NCBI RefSeq assembly: GCF_002078875.1
Contig: NC_034415.1
Span: forward strand, 17,885,975 to 17,949,974
From: Numida meleagris
Taxonomy: Eukaryota > Chordata > Aves > Galliformes > Numididae
DNA length: 64,000 nucleotides
Direction of reading: 5' to 3'
Position 1 is the first letter of the stretch. The number at the start of each line of letters is the position of its first letter. Positions 35,552 through 48,480 of this stretch are shown in pieces. A program made the position numbers and the translations under genes. The notes beneath the pieces are model-generated. The model was not told the origin of the DNA. It made no database searches and was given only the letters and a program-made list of their open reading frames with translations.

Positions 35552-37783
35552 AAACGCTTCCTGATTTGGGTTTTTCATTGTTACAGAAGCTGTAGCACTG
35601 AACACATGGTAATAGTATTCATAGTTTACAAATAAGATGTGGAATTGGGAATCCAAAACTGAGAATAAGATGAGTGTTATTCTGGATGACAATGAGACTC
35701 TTGAATTTAAAAAAAAAAGTTTTAATCACTATGAAAGTAAGATAATAATAGGAGTGTTTGAACAGTGAACAATATGTAGCATATATTTATTTCATCGTCA
35801 TTAAGACAACTGACTTTCGGACACTCATACCCAGATATAGAAAAAAGTGCTGACTTTTCCCTTCTTTCTCTAAGTGAAGTGTATTATGTGACCTCACTAA
35901 AATTCCACATGCATAAAGATTGATGTGAAAAAATGTGTTATGAGCAATGCAATAGCTGCGTATGCAATTAAAGATTTGGCCCTGTGCCTGTAATTGTGCT
36001 GCAAACAGGGTAACACCGTTTTTCTTTGATAGAATATGAAAAGAAAATACAAATTTGGGTGCTGAGCTGTGTTACTTGGTATTGTTCTAGCTGTGATCAC
36101 CTTCAAAGAAGAAGGTACAAAGAAGTGATAGTTTGGAAACACCATTGTGTATGTAATAAGCTGCCACAGGGATTTGTGGCACTCCCTCATTTGTGAAGAC
36201 TATCTCCATACAAGAGCCATTTCCATGAAGAAAGGTTAATCCAAGAAAAAATCTACTACTAAGTTCAGTGGGCTGGGAAATCAGCCCCATTATGGTTCCC
36301 ATGCTATCAACAGAGTCTGAAGACGGCCTCTAGAAACGTTCTTTCAATTTTAAAATTACAAAGTAGGATTATAAACTGAGTTAAAATGGTTTGCCAGAAA
36401 AAACCTTTTATAAAACTGCAAGTAACTGAATATGAATAATTGGAGATGCAGATATTCACACTAGAAAACTATTTCCATATTGTACGGGTTTGAGAAAATT
36501 GTTATTTTTGCAAGAGAATGGCAATTATTAAATCACTATGAACTGTTTAAATGCATAGGATTGTGGATGTGACCATTAGAAGTATGAACAAGTAACAGAT
36601 ATTTTCTTTCTTCTAAAAATCTAATTGCTCTTTGTTATATCAAGAAGAAATTCAGTATGCTGAGTGAGTCTGTGAGGTCACTCATTGTGTTTTCTATCAT
36701 TTTCTGAGTGGAATTATTCAATGAATACTTTGTAATTAAGCTGAATGTGACATGCTTTTCTATTTCACAGGAATTTTTTCTGGTTGAAAAAAAGTTTAAA
36801 AACATTGGAAATTTCAGAATGCTCATGAATTTCTACCTGAAAACATATACATAAAATATTTTCAAGGAAAAAAGATATACTTAGAAATGCTAAAACAGGA
36901 TTTTATCAAGATCTTTCACTTAGGTTTTTCTGTAAGATAAATATTGGACTTGAGTACTGGCATTTTTATTATAGTAAAATGCAAATAAAATTATATTGAA
37001 ATGTCTTTTTGTTTTTTTAACATTTCAGTAAAGTGATTTGAAATATTATGAATCATTTGAAGTGTTAATGACTTTATGAGGAAAGCCAAAATACTGAGGT
37101 CACAGACACTTCAGCATGAGGCTCAATTTAAAGGAGACAAGAAGCAGCAAGATTTGCCAAACTGAAACATGCAAGTAACATTTTCTTCTTGCACAGGACA
37201 GATGTCAGGATCTGAGTCTATAATTGCACTCCATTTCCATCCTTATATTCACATGTGAGCAAAGACTTGGAGTTAAGCATGAAGACTAAACTGTTCAAAC
37301 AAAAAAATGTTCCTGCAATGAAAATTCTCTATTTCATTATTCATATTTTCTGGCCTATATGGAATTATCATCTTGAAAATGTGCTATCTCCTTATTCACA
37401 GAGGTCACTAAAGCCATTTTATCAATCTGAAAATTTAAGAGCACATTAATGTATTTTACCATCTAGGAAGGAAGCATTTCTAGTATAAAGAAATCCAGAA
37501 TCATTGGTTTTGCTTACATACACCCAAAAGTTAAATCAGAGCCATTGTGACTTTGCTGGACAAGGTAAATTACATGCTGTCCTTTCAGGATGCTCAGAAA
37601 AATCTCTGTCTGCCAGCTGATTAATTGCAACAAAAGAGCTGGTTCTGATATATCTATTTTCTCTGCTGAAACGTAAGTTAACCAGCTGGAAACAGAGGGA
37701 AACTAAACATAGGTTTCCCCGGTACAGTCAGAAGTTCGACATTCTCAAGTACCCTGAGGCCATGTGTAAACCATAGGAAAAGT

Positions 37784-37798
37784 AAAAAAAAAAAAAAA
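37784..37798. repeat. Poly(A) run
   Basis: An A15 run preceded by 'aggaaaagt'. No retrocopy upstream is recognised. Confidence 0.8.
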
Positions 37799-40700
37799 CT
37801 TTATTAAAGGAGTGCTGATCATTGTAAACTTGGGAAACAGAGAAACAGAAGGCTTCTATTCCTTTTACAATACACATTGTGCAAATAAACATTTACATGT
37901 TAAGGAAAAATATCTTCTTACCTCACAATACTTCTTTCAGTAACGTTTTCCATTGCTCACAGAAGGTTCTGCAGATAAGGGTAAGATGGAGATCTAAGAA
38001 GAAATATGTGTTAATAACTGTTTCTTAGCAGATCTATCACCAGTGACAGGAAAACAGCTTGTATGAATCCTGCGTGACATTACCACCCAGACCTGTGACT
38101 GCAGCAGAGACCAGGTCTATCATAGTAGAGCTATTTTATTAGATGTACACTGTGACTGGTTTATCACATTGCCCCAAGTGATAAGGGTGCTTTTGTTAAG
38201 CCTAGGTTGTACCCTTTCCTGGGCTCTCTATGTCCAAATATTTTAATTGCAAAAATGACTTTTCAAATATTGTTGAAGGACATAAAGATAAGTGGCCAGT
38301 GTAAATTAAACTCTCTACAGCTTTCCCCTATAGCTCCTGGCCACAGAGCTCACAGTAGTACATTTCTGGATTCAAATCATGGTAGAACAGTTAGAGGTTT
38401 TGACTTTGGTTATATAAGTAATTGTTCCAGAGTAAATATCTGCCTGTTCTTCTATGCTCTTTGCAAACTTTGGAATTTATGAGTGAATGAATTTAGCCAC
38501 ACTGAAAGCATTAGCTGATCAGCTTCACTGTCATCAGCAGATGTCACTACAGCCATTAGTAACTAATGAATTGTTTAAAAAGTTGTAATGGCTAATTTGT
38601 CTGGTCAAAAAGGCATGGACACAACTTCTGAAAATTGCCTTCTATTAAGACACAAGAAAAAAACAAGTTCATTGCCCTTTAATTTTTAAATAGGATGAGT
38701 TCCAAATCAATTATGGATCTAAGACAAATTACCTGGTGAATTTGTGGCATCTTCTGAAATGCTGATGGGAGAAGCCTAGCAGCTGTGCAGTACTTAAGGT
38801 GCCAATGAATCAGGTAAAGAAACCAGAAAATAGATTTATGTAAACATAATATGAATGACTTGGCTCCCAAAGAATCTTTAAATAAGATATATTTGTCTAC
38901 CTTCCAGTGGTTTTTAATAACAAGCATTTATATCTGAAGACTTCTGCATTTTTCTGTGCAATTTTGCGGGGACAGAAAACATTTTATGACTGACTTTGGG
39001 TCTCTACTAGTGTATGAACTAAGAGGAAAGTAAGATAAAACTGTAAGAAGTTAGCCCACCTCACTGTCTGGATTGCGGTCTGAGCTACAAGTGCAACTGG
39101 GACTTGCACTATTTTTTTTTCCTCTTTGGACTGCTGTAGATCATTTTTGAACCTTGAATCTGTTGCATGTTGTGTTTTCACTCTATTAAGAGGACAAAGT
39201 TTTGCATCTTCAAATTACAGAAATATCAGTGACCATTGTTGAGTCGGGGAGAAAAAAACAACAAACCAACAGAAAATGATGAACAGGCACTGGGATTTAC
39301 CTTTCTACACACATGCAAACAGATGTCAGTTCTTACAGAACAGAAGTGAAGAAAAAGATAAGGAAAAAAGACTTTCTAAAAAGTGAAGAAATTCTATTGC
39401 ACAATGAATCCCTCCTCATAGCGGACTACTAGACTGCTTTCTAAAGTTGTGATGAATTGTGTGCCACTGTAGTTTGGATTGTTTCTTAAATCATGTTTTA
39501 AAAATACCTCAGTATTGAGCAATATTGTTTATACACTAAAAACACAATCTATAGTAAGAAGCAACTGCTTATTAAGGTATGAGATTTAAAGGAGAAGACT
39601 TTAGAAAAATAATTTACAATTTCAAGAAAGAAATAGGTTATGTTCTGCTTAGATTGAAAATGGATTATTTGAGAAAGAAGTAATGTACATTAGGTCTTTC
39701 TTTTTTCCCTTTTCCATTTCCATTATATACACAGAAGAAACCATGCAAGGATTTTAGGCATTATATTATTTGAATAGAGGAGAAATTCCTTTTGAATTTG
39801 TCATGTCCTACTCAAAATTCTTAGGCCCTGGATGCAAGAAAACCTGTTTGAAACTCAGATATGTGCTCTATAATAATCTCTTGGAATTTCTCTTTGTACA
39901 TTCTTGTATCAAGGCTTTAAAATATTCTCCAGAGTTCTGCTTCAAACAAATTATCAGTATTACAAAATACAAACAACAAAAAAAACCAAACAACTGGAAG
40001 TGATCTCAGTAAGTCTTCATTCCCTCTTCTAGGCAAGATCAACCATAAATGTATATTGATTAATCTTTCTAATCAGTTCATAAAAAATTACCATATTAGA
40101 GACTATATGGCATCTCCAACCAGACCAATCAATGTACCTTGCTTGCTACTTAAGAAAAAAGACAATATATATACGTATTTATATTTCCAATAACAGATAT
40201 ATTTTTACACTGTATTACAATGCAATATGGCAGTTATATAATGTTCATTAAACTTTTCATATTGATCTCTATAGATCCATTTAATGCAATTAACATGATA
40301 ACATTAATGTGATGAGAACATATTAGGATAATTATCATAATGTCAGCTGCATTAAGCTCTAACAAGTGGACATTGTTCTCTTCAGTACACCATGGTTTTA
40401 GTAAAAAGCAAAATCAGAGTGATGGGTGGTAGGTTTCAGTACTAACTTGATGGTCTAGTAACCATTTTCCTCAAAGTCACCAGCCAAGGTCTGTAGGATA
40501 AGCTCTGAAATAAATGAACAATTACAAAGACAAAGCAATGGCATATTCTGCAATTCTGTAACATTGTACATGGCGACCAAGGTGGCAAATCAGGCAACAT
40601 GGTGCAAATCTCCTGGTGTAACCGCTTCTATTTGCTGCATACAGAGAATTAGTCTCCACTGTAGGTAATGTCATTTTGCTTTTCTTTCTTTCTTTTTTTT

Positions 40701-41913
40701 TCTCCTTCCGATAGCAGCAAATGCTAGCACAATGCTCATTTTCAGGAATTACTGCTCATGCTTACTAACTGATGTATTCAATCTTCATCACTGCAAAAGG
40801 ATCAGTACAATAGTACACTGACTTTATTTTCTTTCCCCTCATGGACAACGCCAACAATGTGACTCCATCATCAAGAGATCCCTGGACTGTTTGTGATATT
40901 TGTCATGCAAAACATGTCTTAGCACTCAGCATTATTCTCACAGGACTTACACTCTTTGGTAATGGAGATAGTTACTTAAAAATTCTCTTGTTTGAGTTAA
41001 AATGCTTCACCAAGTATATTGCAGAGAAAAAACGTTTGGTGAATTTACTCTTTTTTTCTTTATAGTAAAAAATAGGACCTGTAAACTCTCTTTTGCTTAC
41101 CAGTGGTCACAGCTGTGCTAATACAGCAGAATATTAATCTGTACTTTTACACTCAGAAAAGATTTTGGAAACGGACATATGCAACAAACATTAGCTGTAA
41201 GTAAATAAAAAGTTGAGAAGCTTTCCAGGAAATATTTGTATATGTAAATACAACTACCCATGTAGAATAGGAAGCCAGGCATGCTGTATTTATCCAGAGC
41301 ACCCTCATAAGCTAGGTTAACTGAGTTCTTGCTGAAGGATTTAATGTTTCCAGAGCATACAGACCATAGGAAAAAAAAACCTGAATCTCAATTCCAGAAG
41401 ATTTTTATTAACTTTGGAAGTTTCAGAAAACAGTTGTGGGGGTTTCTTGTTTCTTTCACAGCTTAGTATGAAGGAGCTGGTGTCTGTTTGAATTGGGATA
41501 TTTCTCTCTTGAATAGACAAATTGAAATTCAGTATATGAAACGTCATCATTTTATTTTTCAACTGATAGATGCAAGTCTTTTGCTTGTCTGACATTCCAG
41601 AGCACCTGTTTCTAAAGTCACCAGCAAAAGGAAATGCAACAGTATTTATGTAACTAATAAGTACATAATGTCTATAAGATTAGAGCTGAGATTTTCAGAA
41701 TCAGACTGTAGAGATTTGTAACAAGTCTTACTCTATTTTAGATATATGTTAATCAAACTGTAGGATAAATTAATTACATCATCTCACAGATTTTAAGTAC
41801 AAATTCTCTATAACTTTTTAGAAAAGCAAATTTACTGACTTTTCAGGGATAACATTGGCATAGAAGACTTGAACTTGTTTTCTAAAATACTAATCAAAGT
41901 TAGTGGTAGATTC

Positions 41914-41955
41914 TTTTTTTTTTTTTTTTTTTTTTGAGGAGGAGGAGGAGGAGGA
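41914..41955. repeat. T22 run joined to (GAG)n
   Basis: A T22 run (41914-41935) abuts seven GAG/GGA-type units (41936-41955). The strand switches abruptly from pure pyrimidine to pure purine. Confidence 0.9.
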
Positions 41956-44900
41956 AAATTGATGCAATTCTTCCACCATTTGAAAAGATTATTTAACTAA
42001 ATATTTATTAAGTTTCTGTACCATGTGAAACTCTGCATTTAAGGAAAAGAATATCAGATTATATTTCAAATCACAGAATCTAGTGAAACCCAATCTATCA
42101 ACAACACATTATGATGATATTTATTTCATGAGATTATTGTATAACGACTCAATGTCCAATGAAATTAATTTGCAAAGGTAAGTGCAGAGCTTAGCAGACT
42201 AGAAAACGGCTGTTTCAGACAGTATGGCATTTTGATGTGACGTATTCCTTGTGGATAGTCTGATGGGAAGAACAAAGCTATTAGAGAAACTTGATAGAAG
42301 TTAGATCAAATTTATTTCATTATACCTAAGAACCAATTGATATAACTTGAACTGTAATTTGCCTTTTTTTCCCCTCATCAGAAGAAATCTTTTTACCAGG
42401 GTCATTTCTAATTGTAGGACCTGTGCTTGTAGAAGAAAATAAATGCTTTGGAGTACAGCTGGGATTTTGCTAATACCTAGAGTGTGATGACAAGGGTGAA
42501 AAAGCAGGGGAAATGATGGCCCTATCACCACCTCTTCCAGTGAGGCTTTTACAACAGACATTATATAAGAAAGGGAAAATTATACTAGTCTAAGCATAAT
42601 CTCCTCATTCAAGTTTTTAACAGGCAGGAAACAAACTCTGTTTGAGCTGCCAAAGAACTGCCAAGATATGACCTTTTTAATTCTTCAGATGATGGGGAAA
42701 AAAGATCAGTATGAAATGGATAAGTGGGAATAATCCATATTAAATTTTTTAACATTAGCAGAAATTGAATCTAATTAAATGAGGTCAATATCAAAGTTTG
42801 CAAATGAGAGCCTTTATTTTCTATTTCTTAATAAGTTTTGTAGTTTTGTTTCCTCTTCCTTTTGTTTCCTAGGGTATGATCATATTTGATTATGCATTGT
42901 TATATTTTATCTGGTATTTTTGTGGACTTCCTTTTGACATTTTGTTTTATGCAGGCCCAATATAACATGTTGAAAATAATATTTCATCAACTATATATCA
43001 TACTTTATCTGTAGCACTCCTGTGTTAGAGCCAAATTGTAGACCTATCTATTATAAGCCCTGATCTAGGAGATTTAAATATTTCAGCTTTTTCTCTCTAG
43101 GTATGCTCAGCATCTATTTTATTTTACTCTGTCTCCAACAACCTTGTTCCCTAACCAAGGTACCATAGCTAGTAACAACAAGCTATCAACCCACCCTTGT
43201 CATTTCAGTTTTCCACACATTTCCTTCGTCTGTATGTTCCATATCTCAGTGAATTCTTATCTACCTGGTCCACTGCCATAGGCTTGTGCTATATAACAAT
43301 GCTTCATCTCTGAAATGTCAAAAATAATGAAAAAAGGAAAATCACAAAACAGATACTGGCCACAGCCACTTCTGTGGATCCAAAGCTCTTAGACTTCTGT
43401 TCATCAGCAAACCTTAAAGTTACAAGTTGGCTTTTCTATCACCTGCACTGCAGTTCTGCTGTTGCTTGGCAATGGGATGCTGCACAGCAGTGAATGCTTC
43501 CTGTAGAAAGTCTCTGTGCAGGTACTCACTGTCAGTTAGAGAACATACTGTGCACTAGTAAGGGATTTCTCTTCTTTTTTTTCAACTACCACACGGTCTT
43601 CTCAAGAACACAGACAAAGTTGCAGGAAAAGGTGACTTAAGAACAGGTAGCTGTTCTAAAAGTGTAGCTGTAGGTGGGATTAGGAGACTTATATAGAGTT
43701 TAAAATTTCTCAGGAAAGTTGTTGAATGTGTAATCCTTACTTTTGTTATGACATTTCATCAAAATTTCAATCATCAATTGCTTTTAAAAGGTAATATTTT
43801 CCTTCCCCTTGGAGATGTGATTCTTCCCCCAGGATGAACAGATGACTAGCCATTTCACCAGTAATAAACAGAAAGTCTTCAGTATCTCCTGACATTAAAA
43901 CAAATTGGTGTTTATGGAAAAAAATGTGAGAAGGGAGAACAATGGTTGATATTGTTCCCATTTAACAGATGGATTGAGACTGAAAAGCTGCAGAAAGAAG
44001 GGAAGGATTCCCCACCCTGAAGGCTGAAAACAGTGAAGAAATAGGCCTATTCCAGCAGAGGGAAGAAGTGTAATAGTTCTCTTTATAAGAATTGCCCTTT
44101 ATCTGCACGGAGATATTTGAATATTATCTTATCAGAACTGCAAGTGTTTACTGGTGTAAAATTGTGAGGGTTCTTCTGAAAGTAAAAAAGAAAAATAAAT
44201 AAGTACTAGTAAAGGCCATCACTGCTCTTCCATGCATGTATTTCTGTGAAGTTATTTCCAAGTAGTTATACGTACTAAATATACTTTTGAAAAAAAAATA
44301 TTGTTACAATTTTCATTAAGTTAAGGATGATTCAGTGTAAAAATAGTAAATTCACTCTAGCATTCTTACAGCTCTGTGGATAGTTTTCTGGCTGTTCCAT
44401 GCCTTTGCCAATCCTATGCCACATGTCATCAGGATTAATTAATGATTTTTAAATTGACCACACACATATGCATAACAGGTAACTTGACTTACCAGCTACT
44501 GTGCAATGTGAATTGTGGCTTAGTACCAAATCTCTGACCCATGATTTGGCTATTTCAGATACTGCTGCCAGAATTATTGGAAGAACAGTGTGAAGTGTGT
44601 GTTCTCAGTCTGCAACAGTGCATGCCAAAATGGAGCAATTAAATGGAATGTCTTTCATCCTTTCAAGTGTAACAGAAACTAATAAAAATTAAAATATAAT
44701 TTAATAAACGCAGGAGCATAACTAGCAATTTTACCAAATTGGGAAAAAAAAATTCAACTGACAGAGCTACAGAATAAAAAAACTGGACCGTCAGCGTCTT
44801 TAAAATTCAAGTAAGTCAGTGCATAAATAATAATCATAAGGAAGAACTGATATTTGTAGAACAAAAAATGACTGACACTGAATTAAAGCTCAGCTTCTAC

Positions 44901-45132
44901 ATGTAACTGACTTTTCACTGCATGTCAAAAAGAGGACTAAAACTGTATCATATATATAGGGTTGGTAATAAGTCTTTAAAACTGAAAGCTCAAATGTATT
45001 TAGACATGTATTAGTTTTATGTGGTTGAAGGTACCACACAGATTTACCTTATTTATCAGCCTTATCGAGGATCGTCTCCTTCCTGAAGTGGGAAGCAATG
45101 AAATGCAAGATAAGTATATGGCAGTATGGTGT

Positions 45133-45165
45133 CATCTTTTTTTTCTTTCCTTTTTTTTTTTTTTT
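45133..45165. repeat. Pyrimidine (T-rich) tract
   Basis: A T/C tract ending in a T15 run. Confidence 0.8.
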
Positions 45166-46996
45166 AATCTTCTCTTATTTAGTTAGTTATTTAAACATTT
45201 ACCCTGGCCTTTTTGTGAGGGTGTCAATAAATTCAGTATCATATTGAAAAGTACAAGTCTGATCTTATGTGCAGATATAGGGAGATATGAATCCTGAGTC
45301 ATTCCCTAGTCAAAAATGCTCTTTGGATGTTTCACATATATTCATTTCATCTTCTCTTCCTATTTGCTTTAGTCCTCTCTCTTGAGTCTCAGCATCTGCT
45401 TACAAATACATTCCCTCCAGAACACCAAATCCTATTTAGAACATATTCTGGACATAGCTCCTGATTTTGAAGCAATCTGTCATTTTTATGAGGAGTTTTG
45501 ATTCACTTTTATGGGAAGCCTAAGGGACAAATGGCATGCAGCATGCCAGAATAGAGTGATTAGCCTGCCAAACTTGGAATCTCTAGCAAACACCCATTGC
45601 TGTTCTAATTAACTTACTACATTCACCATTTGCATTACTTAATTGAAGCTTCCTGAATTGCACAACTTTGCACTTTTTTTTTAATTGTGAGACCAAAAAT
45701 ACCTGAGAAAGCATAGAGAATTTTGTAGTTTTTACTAACAACTTCTTCCTTCTATATAATTCTCATTCATAAACTATTTATAAGCATGATACTAGGCTTA
45801 AATAAGATCTTTTTTGGTTGAGTTATAAGTTTTCTAAATAAGACATAAATGCCATATCTTTCTAAATTAAATTCTATAATGAATAGGTCAGTATTTTTTT
45901 TAAATACTTAGCCAAGATATGGCAAGCATATCTCATTAGTAACTATCTTTCTAAGACTTCACAAGAATCTCTTAAAGAATTTAATGGACACTATAAAGAG
46001 CTGCAGCTGAATTTCTGCATTTTTCATGAGAAACAGAAAGATGAGGGAATTGCCAAGCCTACAAAAACAACATTAGAAGTTAAATTTTAGTGGAACAGCC
46101 GTAAATGGAGTACAACATAATTGGGAAAGGAAAATCCCATTTGTGAAAATCACATTGCAACCACTCTACTAAGACAAATATCATAAAAGAAATTGCAGCA
46201 TGAAAAACAGATAAATCCGTTAAGAGTAAAGCTTTGGAAACATCCTGAGCACACCCAGTCTTTTTCAATGCTTCTCTTGTTCTAGAAATAGCTAATGCTA
46301 CAAAAGTAACACATCCTGAAGTAATTGCCCACTTACAATTAAGAGCAAAGCAGTTGGGGGAAGAATTCTCCAGTCACAGGAAAAATCAAGATGAATAAAT
46401 GCATTAAAATAAAATATCCCTGTCTGAAAATAGATTTCCTGAAAGCTACAGAAATGTGGAGATTAATCCACTAATGTAATCATTTGCAAGCAATTTCATA
46501 AATGTGGGTGACTTCATCGTTCAGAACCTAACCTTGCCATATCGGTCCAGAATGAATTCTCTTTCAGAACCTAGATAAAGAGATCAGAATGTTTTGGAGT
46601 GATTCATCAGCTCAAAAACTTGCTTCAGCCTACAGTGCCTTTAGCAGAATCAAATTGCGCTGAATATCTGCAAACCTAGCATACAAAAAAAATGTAAATC
46701 ACAACATTTATTTATTCCTCCAGGATAACACTTATGGGTGGAAAGAAGCTCAGGATTCATGTGGAAGCCACTTTGCACTGAATAGAAACTTGCTGTGTCA
46801 CTGATCTATGTGGTGACAAAGGTCTGTCATGATATTCCCAGCTCTTGGACAAACAGAAAATCTTGAAATATGGATGGATGCATGAACACTTCTGAAATGC
46901 AGTAAAGTGATCTCATCAAACCACAAAAGCTTTATCACCACAGAAATCAGTAACTCTTGTTTGTACCCCCTTGCTGTGCCTTACGAAGTAGCACTC

Positions 46997-47330
46997 TGTA
47001 GTGGAACTCTTAGGTCAAGGCTTGAACTGGTGATTGAGCACCTGGTGAAGGCCTGTTTCTAGACAGCCAGCACAGGCAAATTGTTTGCACCTGTGTTCCC
47101 AATGTGACCAGAAGGGGTGGACCCAAGGTGGAGGCACCCTGGGTTCATATAAGGGCCAGCCACTGAAAGGAGAGCATCTCTTGACTGAGGTTGCTTCCTG
47201 AGGAGGTCTGTATAGCTAGAAAGCCTGTTCACCAATTGGGTGAGTTCAACTCTTTCTTTGTGAGACTATGGGTCTATGGAATATGTTGCCGGGAATCATC
47301 AGGAACCTGTTGGAAGCCATATTGCTTCTT
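46997..47330 (+). repeat. Possible solo LTR-type repeat, copy B, with TATA-like box
   Basis: Starts with TG at 46997 and is similar over about 140 bp to 22690-22830. Further right it has TCATATAAGG at 47145-47154, a good TATA-type box, followed by a stretch with 'ctgaggttgcttcctgagg'. This order (TG start, upstream region, TATA, then a transcribed-looking part) is what a solo LTR of an avian endogenous retrovirus would show. I see no primer-binding site, polypurine tract or viral gene next to it, and the 3' boundary is only a guess. It could instead be a non-LTR repeat family. Confidence 0.45.
47145..47154 (+). promoter_or_regulatory. TATA-like box inside the possible LTR
   Basis: TCATATAAGG lies about 150 bp from the TG start of the repeat. 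The position fits an LTR promoter; activity is unknown. Confidence 0.4.
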
Positions 47331-48189
47331 TGTGAGAAGAACAAATCAAATCCAGAAAGAGCTGCTAATGTTTCAAGGTATTCTTCAAATAGAGTAAAGA
47401 TGCTGTAGAGCTGTTGTGTCGAATACCTAAATGTTTGAAGGTAGAACTGGAGTGCCAGGAATTTTCAGTCTTTTTCATAAAGAAAAAAAACTTGTGGTGA
47501 TGCCCAAGGGCATTTCAGTGCATATTGCAACTATGCAGGGGAAAAAAATAACAGTAGAGATAAAAATGTCTTACTGTAAGACTAAGATCTGGTCAGGAAC
47601 TGTTCTCACTGCACCACAACTGTGCTTCCTGGAAACTCTGACTTAACAGATCTTCCTTGTTAAAAGGAGTTACTTATTGAAACTGAGAGAAAACCTCAAG
47701 GGTGGTGTCTCCTCTGTGGCTCTAAGAGAAATACTAGATCAAGTTCCTAGCCTGGTGCCAATATGAATTGAAGTGCAATGTATGTAAGGTTATTCTGTCC
47801 TATGATTGCTCTAGGGTTTCAGAAAATTCCATTAAATGGAGCTGATTTTTTTTTTTGTATAAAGGTGCACAGTATGAGAAAGCTTCTACTTGGAAAAGTG
47901 TTCTTTCAATAATTGCATGCAAAGTTCTCCTGATGCAATTCCTAGTCTCTTCACTAAGTCTATTCCAAATGGTGTCCAGCAGTAAAGAAAAAAAAAGGTT
48001 ACAACTAATCAATATGATTATCCTACAGGAGATAATGCTTCTACAAATTTATTTCATTTTGAAGTGGAATAAATAATATTGAGATTTTCTGGGACTTTTT
48101 CTCCTGTATGACAGGGCTAGAAAGCTTCTCTCTAGAGTTTCAAACGCTGTTGGTATGTGCTATGCACTGTGTAATTGTCAGGCTACAAT
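47331..48189. other. Unassigned noncoding DNA downstream of the possible LTR
   Basis: Contains open frames of about 70 codons (47431-47646 plus, 47800-48012 minus) without recognised motifs. I cannot tell whether any of it belongs to the repeat beginning at 46997. Confidence 0.5.
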
Positions 48190-48480
48190 ATGGACTTGCA
48201 ATACAGTAAGCCTCCCCTGCCTGCAGGATGCAATGTGGACACAACTGAGGGGGAGATAGGATTTGGGGCCCAGCAGCCCCTGCCCTGCTGCTGCCCTGGT
48301 AGTGGCCAAGACATGGTGCAGGCGAAGGGACACTGGATAAGGCACTGGTTCAGGGAAGACCCCCCCCCCCAAGCAGATGTTCTGCAGACAGCTACTTCCC
48401 TCATTCCCAAATCCTCCCTGGCAACTCTGCCTGGTTTCTCCTTTGGGAGTGATCTCACTCAGGGAGTCACTAAAGCATGA
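48190..48480. other. Isolated GC-rich block
   Basis: A block clearly richer in G and C than its surroundings, with a C11 run at 48360-48370 and overlapping open frames on both strands (48175-48480 plus; 48178-48498 and 48183-48458 minus). Open frames on both strands of GC-rich DNA arise easily because stop codons are AT-rich. CpG is low, so this is not a typical CpG-island promoter. It may be a repeat fragment that I do not recognise. Confidence 0.5.

Larger units (their letters stand above)
33831..46996. other. Unassigned AT-rich noncoding DNA
   Basis: No gene is recognised. Traces of an ancient amniote repeat type may lie at 33990-34045 ('ccagttgagaattaagct') and 34110-34195 ('cattgatttcagtgggaa'). 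Simple repeats lie at 35537-35551 (GA), 37784-37798 (A15), 41914-41955 (T22 then GAG units) and 45133-45165 (T/C). A TAAT-rich block lies near 40220-40380. Short open frames (for example 35897-36190, 38207-38482, 42301-42561) look like chance. Confidence 0.5.

Noticed and set aside
47431..47646. A 71-codon frame downstream of the possible LTR as a retroviral gene remnant.
   Set aside because: No gag, protease, polymerase or envelope motif is visible, so there is no support beyond position.
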